DNA of 64,000 bases, from positions 124,001 through 188,000 of the forward strand of contig NZ_VTKZ01000003.1 of assembly GCF_020514115.1 (NCBI RefSeq), in the 5' to 3' direction. Positions 36,674 through 45,174 of the stretch are shown here, one piece after another. The position numbers and the translations under genes are program-made. This stretch comes from Synechococcus sp. MU1642. Its GTDB lineage: Bacteria > Cyanobacteriota > Cyanobacteriia > PCC-6307 > Cyanobiaceae. The notes under the pieces were generated by a model. It did no database searches and was not told the origin of the DNA. It saw only the letters and a list, made by a program, of their open reading frames with translations. The first letter of the stretch is position 1. The number at the start of each line of letters is the position of its first letter.

Positions 36674-38164
36674 GTGAACGTTGATCGTCTACCCGTGACC
36701 GTCGCCTCCGCCCGCAGATACGACCGCAGCGACTGGGCCAGCTCCTTTGTGAATGTGGAGGAGGAACTCACCGACGTGGCGCTGACGCCGGTGCGTGGAG
36801 CGGTACCGGCCGAACTTCAGGGCACCTTCTATCGCAATGGTCCTGGACGGCTTGAGCGGGATGGGCATCGGGTACATCACCCCTTCGATGGCGACGGCAT
36901 GATCGCGGCGATGCGGTTTGAGAACGGTCGTGTCTCCCTAAGCAACCGTTATGTGCGCACCGAGGGTTGGCTGGCGGAGGAGAAGGCCGGCAAAATTCTC
37001 TACAGGGGGGTGTTCGGCAGCCAGAAGCCGGGTGGTCGGCTGGCCAACGCCTTTGATCTGCGTCTGAAGAACATCGCCAATACCAACGTGGTGCGTCTGG
37101 GGGATCAGCTGCTTGCCCTCTGGGAGGCGGCTGAACCCCATGCGCTTGATCCACGCAGCCTGGAGACCCGCGGCCTCTCACGCCTCGACGGTGTGTTGAA
37201 AAAGGGCGAGGCCTTCAGTGCTCACCCCCGCTTCGACCCCGGCCACAACGGCCGGCCCCGCATGGTCACCTTCGGGGTCAAGACCGGGCCCCGCAGCACC
37301 ATCCGATTGATGGAGTTCGCCACCGATGGCCCGCAGGCAGGCACCCTGCTGCACGACCGTTCTGACAGCTTCCCCGGCTTTGCCTTCCTCCACGACTTCG
37401 CCATCACTCCCAACTGGGCGGTGTTCCTCCAGAACGCCATCGCCTTCAATCCCCTTCCCTTTGTGACCGGCGAAAAGGGTGCAGCTCAGTGCCTGGCCTC
37501 TCAACCCGGTGGCAAGGGGCGTTTTTGGTTGATTCCCCGCGATTCCGGCCGCTTCGCTGGTCAGAAGCCACGCATCCTGGAAGCCCCCGATGGTTTTGTC
37601 TTCCATCACCTCAACGCGTTCGAGGATGGCGATCACGTTGTGGTGGAGAGCATCGTCTACGACGACTTTCCGTCCATCGGACCCGACGAGGATTTCGCTG
37701 AGGTGGATTTCGACACGGTGCCGGAGGGCATCCTGCACCGTTGCCGTCTTGATCTCAGCCGTGAATCGGTGCAGACCGAGCGGATCAGCCAGCGCACCTG
37801 CGAGTTCGCCATGGTCAACCCCGAGCGTCAGGGCCTCAGCGCCCGCTTCGCCTGGATGGCGGTGGCGGAGCGGGAGACGGGCAACGATCCGTTGCAGGCA
37901 ATTCAAAAGCTTGATCTTGACTCCGGTACAACCCACACCTGGAGTGCGGCACCCCGTGGCTTTGTGAGTGAGCCGTTGATGGTGTGTCGTCCCGGTGCTG
38001 AAGCCGAGGACGACGGCTGGGTGCTGGACCTGGTGTGGAATGGGGCCCGGGCTGCATCCGACCTGGTGATTCTCAGCGCCCGTGATTTGTCTGAGGTGGC
38101 GGTGCTGGAGCTGCCGTTGGCCGTTCCCCATGGCCTGCATGGGAGCTTTGCACCTATCAGCTGA
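36674..38164 (+). CDS. Carotenoid oxygenase (RPE65/CCD family)
   Basis: A 496-residue seven-bladed-propeller iron oxygenase that cleaves carotenoids or apocarotenoids. The four iron-binding histidines are visible in HNGRP (near 190), FLHDFAITP (near 238), FHHLNAFEDGD (near 310) and HGLHGSF (near 486); FYRNGPGRLE near the N-terminus is a family hallmark. In cyanobacteria such enzymes include apocarotenoid-15,15'-oxygenase, making retinal; the exact substrate cannot be read here. The start is GTG 36674, with another GTG at 36695. Its stop abuts the convergent BCCT transporter stop with no gap. Confidence 0.92.
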   Translation: MNVDRLPVTVASARRYDRSDWASSFVNVEEELTDVALTPVRGAVPAELQGTFYRNGPGRLERDGHRVHHPFDGDGMIAAMRFENGRVSLSNRYVRTEGWLAEEKAGKILYRGVFGSQKPGGRLANAFDLRLKNIANTNVVRLGDQLLALWEAAEPHALDPRSLETRGLSRLDGVLKKGEAFSAHPRFDPGHNGRPRMVTFGVKTGPRSTIRLMEFATDGPQAGTLLHDRSDSFPGFAFLHDFAITPNWAVFLQNAIAFNPLPFVTGEKGAAQCLASQPGGKGRFWLIPRDSGRFAGQKPRILEAPDGFVFHHLNAFEDGDHVVVESIVYDDFPSIGPDEDFAEVDFDTVPEGILHRCRLDLSRESVQTERISQRTCEFAMVNPERQGLSARFAWMAVAERETGNDPLQAIQKLDLDSGTTHTWSAAPRGFVSEPLMVCRPGAEAEDDGWVLDLVWNGARAASDLVILSARDLSEVAVLELPLAVPHGLHGSFAPIS

Positions 38165-39712
38165 TCAGGTGAGTCCTTCGCGCTTGGCTTCCTTCCAGGC
38201 CAGCCTTGGCGCGCTCCAGAGGGTTGCCAGCACCAGCGGGGTGACCGGCACCGCGGTGATCACGATGAAGGCTTGAAGTGCATCGATGGAGGTGCTGTCC
38301 CCCAGGCCCGTGCCGATGCGCAGCAGCACCAAGGTGAGACTGCCGATCATCAAGGCCCAGAACAGGCGAAGCAAAGCAGGGGGCTCGTTGCGGCCGCTCA
38401 CCACCATGGCCGCGGCGTAACTCATCGAGTCGGCGCTTGTGCACATAAACAGCACCACCAGCACCAGGCCGATCGGAATCAGCAGGCCGGCCAGGGGCAG
38501 CTGGCTGAGGATGGTCAGCAGTGCAGCGGCGGCTCCGTTTTGGGCGAGGGCTTCGCTGATGCCGCCTCCGGCCAATTCCAAATGCAATCCTGTGCCCCCC
38601 AGCAGGGTGAACCAAAGGTTGGTCACGATTGGACAAAGGATGGCTACTGCCAGCACAAGTTCACGGATGCTGCGACCTCGGCTGACGCCGGCGGTGAACA
38701 GCCCCATCAAGGGCGCATAGCCAAGGAACCAGCCCCAGTAGAACACCGTCCAGCCATTCACCCAGTTCGCCGGCACGGCATTGGGTGTCAGGGCCATCTG
38801 CGGCATATGGATCAGGTAAGTGATGAAGCCGCTGAAGAAGTGCTGAATCAGCCAGATGCCCGGGCCCAATAGCAGCAGGCCCGCCGCCATGGCCAGGGTG
38901 AGCCAAACATTGAGCTCCGAAAGCCACTTGATGCCTTTTTGGATGCCACTGACCGTGGATGTCGCAAAGACTGCCGTCAGCAGCACCACTACCAAGGATT
39001 GCAAGCCGGCACTGTCGGTGAGCCAGGGCAGTTGCCCTGCGGCATTGCTGAGCTGCAGCGAGAGGAAGCCCAAGGGTCCAACAGTGCCCGCGATTGCGGC
39101 CACCACAGACAATCCATCCGCCAGGTGACCGATCGGACCATCCACCCAGCTGCGCGGCACGATGTTCACCAGCAGGGTGCGGGGACGTAGGGGTTCACCG
39201 CGTCGCTCCAGGATCGAGAAGGTGATTGTGGTGGTGGTGGCTACTAGGGCCCAGGCGAGGAAGCCCCAGTGCAGAAAACTCACCGCCAGGGCGGGATTCA
39301 CAGCTGCTGCCGTGCTGCCCTCGACCCCTTCAAACACTGGTGATGGGGTCTGGAAGTGATACAGCGGTTCGGCTGCTGACCAGAACACCCCCCCCCCCGC
39401 TAGCAGGGTGCAGATCAGCACTGCGCACCAATCAAAGAATTTGAAGCTCGGTTTGGCCTCCAAACCTCCAAGTCGGAGGTTGCCGACTGGACTGATGGCC
39501 AGGATCAGCGCGATCAGAAACAGCAGCACCACCATCCACTGCCAGACCCCGCCGAGGGCACCACTGATCACGGCTTTGCCGGTTTCAGTGAAATGCTTGG
39601 CCAGCGCCAGGTCGATCGCCGAGACCAACAGAAAAATCAGCAGGGGGATGGCGCCAACCCAGAGAGGGGGCTGTCGCCACCAGGAACGCTGGTTTGCGGG
39701 GTTGTCAGACAT
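38165..39712 (-). CDS. BCCT-family transporter (betaine/carnitine/choline type)
   Basis: A 515-residue carrier with about 12 membrane helices. The segment WTVFYWGWFLGYAPLMGLFT, followed by RGRSIREL, is the BCCT signature, and FWSAAEPLYHF is the substrate-site region of helix 2. The family imports quaternary or methylated ammonium compounds with Na+ or H+. It is the last gene of a four-gene leftward operon, 18 bp after the sarcosine-oxidase-like gene, so it probably imports that pathway's substrate. Bases 39388-39398 form a run of 11 C (11 G in the coding strand) that encodes Ala-Gly-Gly-Gly-Val; slippage there would break the frame near residue 105. Confidence 0.92.
   Translation of the reverse strand: MSDNPANQRSWWRQPPLWVGAIPLLIFLLVSAIDLALAKHFTETGKAVISGALGGVWQWMVVLLFLIALILAISPVGNLRLGGLEAKPSFKFFDWCAVLICTLLAGGGVFWSAAEPLYHFQTPSPVFEGVEGSTAAAVNPALAVSFLHWGFLAWALVATTTTITFSILERRGEPLRPRTLLVNIVPRSWVDGPIGHLADGLSVVAAIAGTVGPLGFLSLQLSNAAGQLPWLTDSAGLQSLVVVLLTAVFATSTVSGIQKGIKWLSELNVWLTLAMAAGLLLLGPGIWLIQHFFSGFITYLIHMPQMALTPNAVPANWVNGWTVFYWGWFLGYAPLMGLFTAGVSRGRSIRELVLAVAILCPIVTNLWFTLLGGTGLHLELAGGGISEALAQNGAAAALLTILSQLPLAGLLIPIGLVLVVLFMCTSADSMSYAAAMVVSGRNEPPALLRLFWALMIGSLTLVLLRIGTGLGDSTSIDALQAFIVITAVPVTPLVLATLWSAPRLAWKEAKREGLT
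39388..39398 (-). repeat. 11-base homopolymer inside the BCCT transporter gene
   Basis: Eleven consecutive C on the plus strand, G on the coding strand, within codons for Ala-Gly-Gly-Gly-Val. Such a run is a candidate slippage site or a place where sequencing may be wrong. The frame is intact as given. Confidence 0.9.
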
Positions 39713-39730
39713 CGGATGAGGGGTGAAAGA

Positions 39731-40921
39731 TCAGGCTCGGACGGCGTCGCGTTGGTGGCTCCAGCAGGAGAGATCCACTGCAGGTTGTTCGCCACTAGCG
39801 AGGCGTGCCAGAGAATCACCGATCAGGGGAGCGAACTTGAAGGCCTGGCCGGATCCCCCTGCAAACAGACTCAGCTTCGGGGTGAGCCGATCGAGCACGA
39901 AGTTCACATCGCTGGTCATGGAGTACGGGCTAATCACGGTCTCCACGCGCTCCTGAACTCCCTCCAATTCGTTGAATAGGAAGTTGTCGAGCAGCTCCAC
40001 CAGTCGGGCGGGTGGCTCGGTGGCCATGGCGTTGGGTGCGGCGACTCGCAGTTCTCGTGGAGCCCAGTCGATACCGGCCTTGATCCGGGGTCGGCCATCC
40101 GCCGTTTGGCTCAACACGGGGAAGCCGTAGTACAGGCCACCATCGTCGCCTTTTTCTCGCTGGAAGCAGAACCACTGGGGGTAGCGATCAGCGAGTGCTG
40201 GATTGACGGTGTAGTGGGCCCAAAGCATCGGCCACACCTCCAGTTTCGGTGCCAAGCCAAGGGGGGCGAGCAACAGTTGGCTCCAGATCCCGCAGGCCAC
40301 CACCAGTTGGTTTGCGGCGATGTGCTCGCCGCTCTGCAGGGTGACGCCTCCACCATCGGAATCGAGTCCGGCCACGGGGCAGTGCTCGATCAGCTGATGG
40401 CCGGCGTTACGGGCGGTATTGATCCAGTGGGTGACAACTTTGTCGCTGCGCACTGCACCGGCGGTGGGTTCGAACAGGCCAGTGAAACCCGCCTTCGGTT
40501 TCAGAGGGAAACGGGCAGCGATCTGTTCAGCATTGAGGGCCTCATAGGGGATTCCCTGATCGTCCATAACGCGGCGGGCTCCGGGAATCGATCCCTCGAT
40601 CGTTTCCTCATCCCAGCTTTCGCCGTAGAAGAGCAGGCCGTGGGTCTCTCTCAGCTGCTCGCCGGCGTGAGTTTCCTCTTCCCGCCAGAGGCGATTGGCC
40701 TCCTGGGCCAGACGGCAGAGCACCGGGTCGGAGTACATCTCCCGGAACATCCGGGTTTCGCCGTAGCTGCTGGCCTTGGCGTGGGCCAGGGTCTGGGCCT
40801 CTAGCAGCACCACATCGCGTACGCCGCGGCGGGCCAGGGATGCAGCGCAGCTCAGGCCCGCCATGCCGCCACCGACGATAATGACTGCTGCGCGGCTGGG
40901 CAGTGAGGAGGGCGTGCTCAT
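39731..40921 (-). CDS. FAD-dependent amine oxidase, monomeric sarcosine oxidase/SolA type
   Basis: A 396-residue flavoprotein. VIIVGGGMAGLSCAASLARR binds FAD; SSYGETRMFREMYSDP corresponds to the RxxR region near the flavin in monomeric sarcosine oxidases, and FAGGSGQAFKFAPLIGDSLA is the C-terminal family signature. These enzymes demethylate or oxidise N-methyl amino acids to give H2O2 and formaldehyde. At the position where covalent-FAD members have Cys (in the pattern C-M-Y-T-M-T-P-D) this protein reads SPYSMTSD, so Ser (near residue 331) replaces Cys and flavin is probably not covalently bound there. The ATG overlaps the upstream dehydrogenase stop by 4 nt. The substrate is unknown. Confidence 0.88.
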   Translation of the reverse strand: MSTPSSLPSRAAVIIVGGGMAGLSCAASLARRGVRDVVLLEAQTLAHAKASSYGETRMFREMYSDPVLCRLAQEANRLWREEETHAGEQLRETHGLLFYGESWDEETIEGSIPGARRVMDDQGIPYEALNAEQIAARFPLKPKAGFTGLFEPTAGAVRSDKVVTHWINTARNAGHQLIEHCPVAGLDSDGGGVTLQSGEHIAANQLVVACGIWSQLLLAPLGLAPKLEVWPMLWAHYTVNPALADRYPQWFCFQREKGDDGGLYYGFPVLSQTADGRPRIKAGIDWAPRELRVAAPNAMATEPPARLVELLDNFLFNELEGVQERVETVISPYSMTSDVNFVLDRLTPKLSLFAGGSGQAFKFAPLIGDSLARLASGEQPAVDLSCWSHQRDAVRA

Positions 40922-41973
40922 TCGCTCTCTCCAAAGCTGAGGCCGATGGGGTCGGTGGAGGGTGTCGCTGCCACCTCCTCAAGGGCGGCACCCACCGACA
41001 GACCCTGTTCGCGCTGATTGAGATAGTCACTGGCCCGCCGACGTACCTCATCGCGTACGAATGCATAGACGTCCGTGGCCCCTGCGCCCTTCCATGCATC
41101 GGGGGAGAACCGCTCGATCGAATCGGCGATCACGGCACCAGCATTCACCAGAGGGTCAGGCAGCACCCGCACACCGCGGCGACGCAGATCATCTGCTAAC
41201 TGCGGTTGCTGGAAGGGGGCATTGGCTGCAGGAACCACGGCGGGGGCCTTCAAGGCCGTCGCCATTTCGGCATTGATCAACCCGGAGATGGAACAGGGCA
41301 GCAGCAGGTCAAGATCTAACTCCCACCATGCGCAGCTGTCCGTCAGCGGCGTCGCGCCGGGAAAACTGGCTCTTTCGCGATCCAGATCCACCGTGAACAC
41401 GGTCCAACCGTGCTCGACGAGATGCCGGGCAACGGTGCCACCAACGGCACCGCAGCCATGCACGAGGGCCCGGCCGGGACGGGCGTCGTTGAGGCCCTTG
41501 TCCAGAACGGCCTCCACAGCACCAAGGGTGCCGTGGGCGGTGGCGGCACTGGCATCCACTGGGCTGCCGACTGCTGCCAGCACATGGGGGGTGAGCGCTG
41601 TCAGACGCTCCATGTCCTCCAGGTTGGTGTTGAGATCGCAGCCGGTGATCATGGCGCCATCAAGCGACTCGAGCAGCTCGGCGGTGACGCTGATTAACTC
41701 ATCCTTGACGGCATCGGGTTCAGCGGCCCGGGCAACGATCTTGCCTCCAGCGAAACCGGTGCCGTAAAGATCGTGCTTGTGGGTCATCAACCCGGCCAGC
41801 CGCTGTCCATCAGCGATGCAGGCCTCGTCGCTCGGGTAATTAAGCAAGCGCAGCCCACCGTTGGCGGGGCGCTTGGCGTCGGTGTCTTCCGCTACGACAA
41901 ACACCGAGAGGTGGTCGGAGACGTGTTCCGCCAATACCGACACGGTCGGCGCAGTTTTCTTGCCGCTGCTCAT
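40918..41973 (-). CDS. Leucine-dehydrogenase-like amino-acid dehydrogenase (Glu/Leu/Phe/Val family)
   Basis: A 351-residue enzyme. GGLRLLNYPSDEA, then LAGLMTHKHDLYGTGFAGGK, hold the two active-site lysines of the family (MTHK and GGK). CDLNTNLEDM carries the catalytic Asp region, and HGCGAVGGTVARHLVE is the NAD fold. Further on, PCSISGLINAEM and PDPLVNAGAVI align with leucine dehydrogenase. It should catalyse oxidative deamination or reductive amination of an amino acid. The start, ATG 41973, shares one base with the stop of the upstream methyltransferase gene; a longer frame (to 42024) lies inside that gene and is rejected. Middle of the four-gene operon; substrate not known. Confidence 0.87.
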   Translation of the reverse strand: MSSGKKTAPTVSVLAEHVSDHLSVFVVAEDTDAKRPANGGLRLLNYPSDEACIADGQRLAGLMTHKHDLYGTGFAGGKIVARAAEPDAVKDELISVTAELLESLDGAMITGCDLNTNLEDMERLTALTPHVLAAVGSPVDASAATAHGTLGAVEAVLDKGLNDARPGRALVHGCGAVGGTVARHLVEHGWTVFTVDLDRERASFPGATPLTDSCAWWELDLDLLLPCSISGLINAEMATALKAPAVVPAANAPFQQPQLADDLRRRGVRVLPDPLVNAGAVIADSIERFSPDAWKGAGATDVYAFVRDEVRRRASDYLNQREQGLSVGAALEEVAATPSTDPIGLSFGESE

Positions 41974-43010
41974 CAGGCCACTTTCTCCATCATCTGGTGG
42001 TGTTCGACGTAGTCGAGACTCCATTCGCTGGGGGTTTCGGCGATGCGCTGTTGCAGACGCTCGTACACCGTGTCTGCAGCAGCGTCCCCGGCAGCACTTG
42101 CGAAGCTGTGGCGACTCCAGCTGCGGATCGTCGCCATTAAGCCCACAGCGAAAGCGGTCGTGTCACCGTTGTCATTCCAGCGGCGTCTGTACGGGCACTT
42201 CACATAGACCGTGCGCTCGTCCACGAGGCGCAGTCCGTTGCGGTAAGCGGCGCTGCCCTCGTCCTTCAGCGGAGCCATGAACTCCTCGGGGGACTTGTAG
42301 AAATTCAGAACGGTGCCTTTCTTGTATTGCTCTGCGCTGATCAGACCTTCCTCGGCCATGCCGCGCCAGATCTGGTGCAATTGGTCGTGCACATTGCGGG
42401 TTTCGCCGCCGTTATGACCGAGATAGCGCCCTTCGTTATCGCGTGAGAGGTTCACGGTCAGCAGTCGCCCGCCCACCTTCAGCTCGCGGCTGCGCAGTTC
42501 GAGGATGTGGTTCCAGTCCTTCATCGCCTGGGCGGTGAAACGCTGCATTGCGTCGGCATCTCCGGAGGCCAGCACATGGGTATGGCTATCGAGTGGTCCA
42601 GGGGAGGTGCTCAGCCAGTGCATGGCCGTGGCGGAGAAGCCGAAGCTCACGCTGTCCGGTGCCACGGAGGGCTCGTAGAAGCTGCGGGCACTCACCAGCA
42701 CTGTTGGCTTCGGATCCCGGGGAATCTGCAGGGCCAGGTTCTCTGCCAGAGCGAGGTTGTCGTTGCTTGGTAAGTCGTTACCGATCAGCGTCAGATGAGC
42801 ATTCGCCTGGTTGGCATGCAGGCGATCCAGCACCTGATTCCAGAGCCCTACAGCAGTTCCACCATCGGCAGCTCCGTAATCGATCAGGACATGGCTGTCT
42901 GCGACAGCCAGTTGATTCACACAAGTCAAGGCCCAGTCCGAGGCGGCTTCGATGCAGAGAAGAGCGCCCTCGGTCTGCGCGCTGTAACCCGTGGTCATGG
43001 CGATGGCCAT
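41973..43010 (-). CDS. SABATH-like S-adenosylmethionine carboxyl methyltransferase
   Basis: A 345-residue methyltransferase. VLIDYGAADGGTAVGLWNQV (near residue 41) is the SAM site with the DYGxAxG pattern of the salicylate/jasmonate methyltransferase (SABATH) family, and SFGFSATAMHWLSTSPGP near residue 128 corresponds to the plant SxxSLxWLSxxP segment; EEFMAPLKDEG is the later family stretch. Plant members methylate a free carboxylate; bacterial members are poorly studied. It is the first gene of the operon with an amino-acid dehydrogenase, a sarcosine-oxidase-like enzyme and a BCCT transporter. Start ATG 43010, with an alternative ATG at 42998. It lies 69 bp after rdgB, which may share the transcript. 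Confidence 0.82.
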   Translation of the reverse strand: MAIAMTTGYSAQTEGALLCIEAASDWALTCVNQLAVADSHVLIDYGAADGGTAVGLWNQVLDRLHANQANAHLTLIGNDLPSNDNLALAENLALQIPRDPKPTVLVSARSFYEPSVAPDSVSFGFSATAMHWLSTSPGPLDSHTHVLASGDADAMQRFTAQAMKDWNHILELRSRELKVGGRLLTVNLSRDNEGRYLGHNGGETRNVHDQLHQIWRGMAEEGLISAEQYKKGTVLNFYKSPEEFMAPLKDEGSAAYRNGLRLVDERTVYVKCPYRRRWNDNGDTTAFAVGLMATIRSWSRHSFASAAGDAAADTVYERLQQRIAETPSEWSLDYVEHHQMMEKVA

Positions 43011-43079
43011 AGACCTCGTCAGCGGCAGGTCTCACCGTACAGACCATGTTCCAGGAGCCTTTGTATCCGTGGTTCTTCT

Positions 43080-43661
43080 TCAGGATGCACTCAGCAACTG
43101 GCGCAGCTTGGGTTCCAGGAGACTGAAGGCCTTGCCGCGGTGGCCGTGCTGCTTTTTCTCCGCCAAAGGCATCTCGGCGAAGGTCCGGCCGGTTCCAGCG
43201 ACTTCGAAGATCGGGTCGTAGCCAAAACCCTGATCTCCCCGGGGTGCGGCCGTGATCAAGCCGTCGCAACGGCCTTCCACCTCCAGCAGGATGGCGCCGT
43301 CTGGAGCTGCGACACAGAGCGCGGCGCAGAAATAGGCCTGGCGTTGGTCTGAGCCGTTCAGGGCTTTCAGCAGCCGGGCAATCCGTTCTGGATCCGTGGG
43401 GGCGTAGCGGGCGGAATGAACCCCCGGAGCTCCATTGAGAGCATCCACGCTGAGGCCTGAATCATCGGCCAGAGACCATTCCCCTGTTGCGGCTGCAATC
43501 GCTTGAGCCTTGAGCCGGGCATTGGCGGCAAAGGTGGTGCCTGTCTCATCGACCTCCAAACCTTCAGGCTGGGGTCGCACGCTTACGGGCAGGGCCTGCA
43601 GCAAGCCCTGAAATTCTCGGATCTTCCCTGCGTTGCCGCTGGCGATCACAAGTGTCTTCAT
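43080..43661 (-). CDS. rdgB: Non-canonical purine NTP pyrophosphatase (RdgB/HAM1)
   Basis: A 193-residue Ham1-family enzyme that hydrolyses dITP, XTP and similar nucleotides to monophosphates and pyrophosphate. IASGNAGKIREFQ is the nucleotide-binding start, SLADDSGLSVDALNGAPGVH then SARYAP carries the catalytic Asp pair, and GFGYDPIF the base-binding region. The start ATG overlaps the phosphohexomutase stop by 4 nt, so the genes are coupled. Length is normal. Confidence 0.95.
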   Translation of the reverse strand: MKTLVIASGNAGKIREFQGLLQALPVSVRPQPEGLEVDETGTTFAANARLKAQAIAAATGEWSLADDSGLSVDALNGAPGVHSARYAPTDPERIARLLKALNGSDQRQAYFCAALCVAAPDGAILLEVEGRCDGLITAAPRGDQGFGYDPIFEVAGTGRTFAEMPLAEKKQHGHRGKAFSLLEPKLRQLLSAS

Positions 43662-45121
43662 GCGGCCTCCGCGAACTGTCTGGCCCAGGCGAGCACCTTG
43701 TTCACCCGATCGGCATCAGGCCCTTCGCAGTAGAGCCGCAGTAGCGGTTCTGTGCCGGAAAAGCGCAGCATTAACCAGTGGTTTGGTCCCATCCTCAGTT
43801 TGATCCCATCGGTGCTGATCACCTCCAGAACCTCGGCTCCGGCGACGATCGAGGGCGTGTTCTGGTCCAGCAGCGTCTCGAGCCGTCGGCGCGCCTCCAT
43901 GTCGGCTAAGCGCAGGTCGAGTCGGTCGTAGTGACTGCTGCCTCCGTGCCGTTGCTGGAGTGCGTCAAGACGCGCGCCCAGGGGTTGCTCTCCTTCCACC
44001 AGGGCTTCCAGCACAAGCATCGCTGCGAACAGGGCGTCCCGCTCGGGCAGGTGCATGCCGAAGCCGACCCCACCGGATTCCTCGCCGCCGATCAGCACAT
44101 CCCCGGCCAGCATCTCTGTCGCGATGTATTTGAAGCCCACCGCGAGCTCCAGAACCTTGCGCCCCTGGGCCTCTGCCACCAGTCGCATCAGATCGGAGCC
44201 ACTCACGGTTTTGACCACGGCGCCCGGCAGCTGGCGGGCCCGGGCTAGGTGATCGATCAACAGGGGCATCAGCAGCTGGGTGCTGCAGAACCGGCCGGTT
44301 TCATCCACGGCGGCGATGCGGTCACCATCCCCGTCGAACACCAGTCCCACAGCAGGAGTTCCGGCGGCGGTTGAGGCTTTCACCGCTGTGATCAATTCCC
44401 CGAGGTAGGGCGCCAGGGGTTCCGGCGGATGACCGCCAAACAAGGGATCGCGTTCGCTGCGGATTTCCTCCACAACGCCGGCGGCTTCAGGGCCGAGCAG
44501 CTGTGTCACACACCCGGCTGCTGATCCGTGCATCGGATCGACGATCACCTTCAGGTTGATGGCCTTGAGGCCATGCACCAGGGCGCTCAGATCCAGCTTG
44601 CGGCGCAGCCCTTCGAGATGCTCGCCGCGCCCATCAAACCGGGGGACTTCTGCCTTTATCGGTGCCGTGATGCCGCCGGCGGCCAGGCGTCGTTCGACGG
44701 CGGCCGTGAAGTCTCCTTCGACCGATCCACCAAAGGGTCCTTTGATCTTTAGCCCCAGCCATTCCGGCGGGTTGTGACTGGCGGTGATCACCAAGGCCCC
44801 CAGGGCTTTGCGCTCCACCACGGCCCAGCTGCAGGCCGGCGTGGGTACAGCGGTGTCGGTGAGCAGGGGTTCGAGTTCACAACCCCGCACCGCTGCCGCG
44901 ATAGCTTCCGCCAGTTCTGGAGCCAGAAAGCGCCGGTCGTAACCGACCACCACCGTTCGGCTGTTGAGACCCTCGGGGGCGCGATGGGCGAGCTCCTGAG
45001 CCGCGGCAGCGGCAACGGGCAACAACCGCTCAACTGTGATGTCGACGCCGGTGATCCCGCGCCAGCCATCGGTGCCGAACTTGATCGGAGCTGGACTCAG
45101 AGGAAGGGGAGCCGATGCCAT
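43658..45121 (-). CDS. Phosphoglucomutase/phosphomannomutase family protein
   Basis: A 487-residue alpha-D-phosphohexomutase. FGTDGWRGI is the N-terminal substrate motif, VITASHNPPEWLGLK carries the phosphorylated serine, VFDGDGDRIAAVD the metal-binding loop, GEESGGVGFG the sugar-specificity loop, and RFSGTEPLLRLY the C-terminal phosphate loop. It interconverts hexose 1- and 6-phosphates; whether glucose or mannose is preferred cannot be told. Both feed nucleotide sugars such as those made at 11575-17796. It is upstream of and overlaps rdgB, and its start is 53 bp from the divergent nuclease gene. Confidence 0.93.
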   Translation of the reverse strand: MASAPLPLSPAPIKFGTDGWRGITGVDITVERLLPVAAAAAQELAHRAPEGLNSRTVVVGYDRRFLAPELAEAIAAAVRGCELEPLLTDTAVPTPACSWAVVERKALGALVITASHNPPEWLGLKIKGPFGGSVEGDFTAAVERRLAAGGITAPIKAEVPRFDGRGEHLEGLRRKLDLSALVHGLKAINLKVIVDPMHGSAAGCVTQLLGPEAAGVVEEIRSERDPLFGGHPPEPLAPYLGELITAVKASTAAGTPAVGLVFDGDGDRIAAVDETGRFCSTQLLMPLLIDHLARARQLPGAVVKTVSGSDLMRLVAEAQGRKVLELAVGFKYIATEMLAGDVLIGGEESGGVGFGMHLPERDALFAAMLVLEALVEGEQPLGARLDALQQRHGGSSHYDRLDLRLADMEARRRLETLLDQNTPSIVAGAEVLEVISTDGIKLRMGPNHWLMLRFSGTEPLLRLYCEGPDADRVNKVLAWARQFAEAA

Positions 45122-45174
45122 GGCGCAGCCTGCACTTCAGTGGATCTAGCAGCTGGCAGCCGTAGGGTCGGCGG

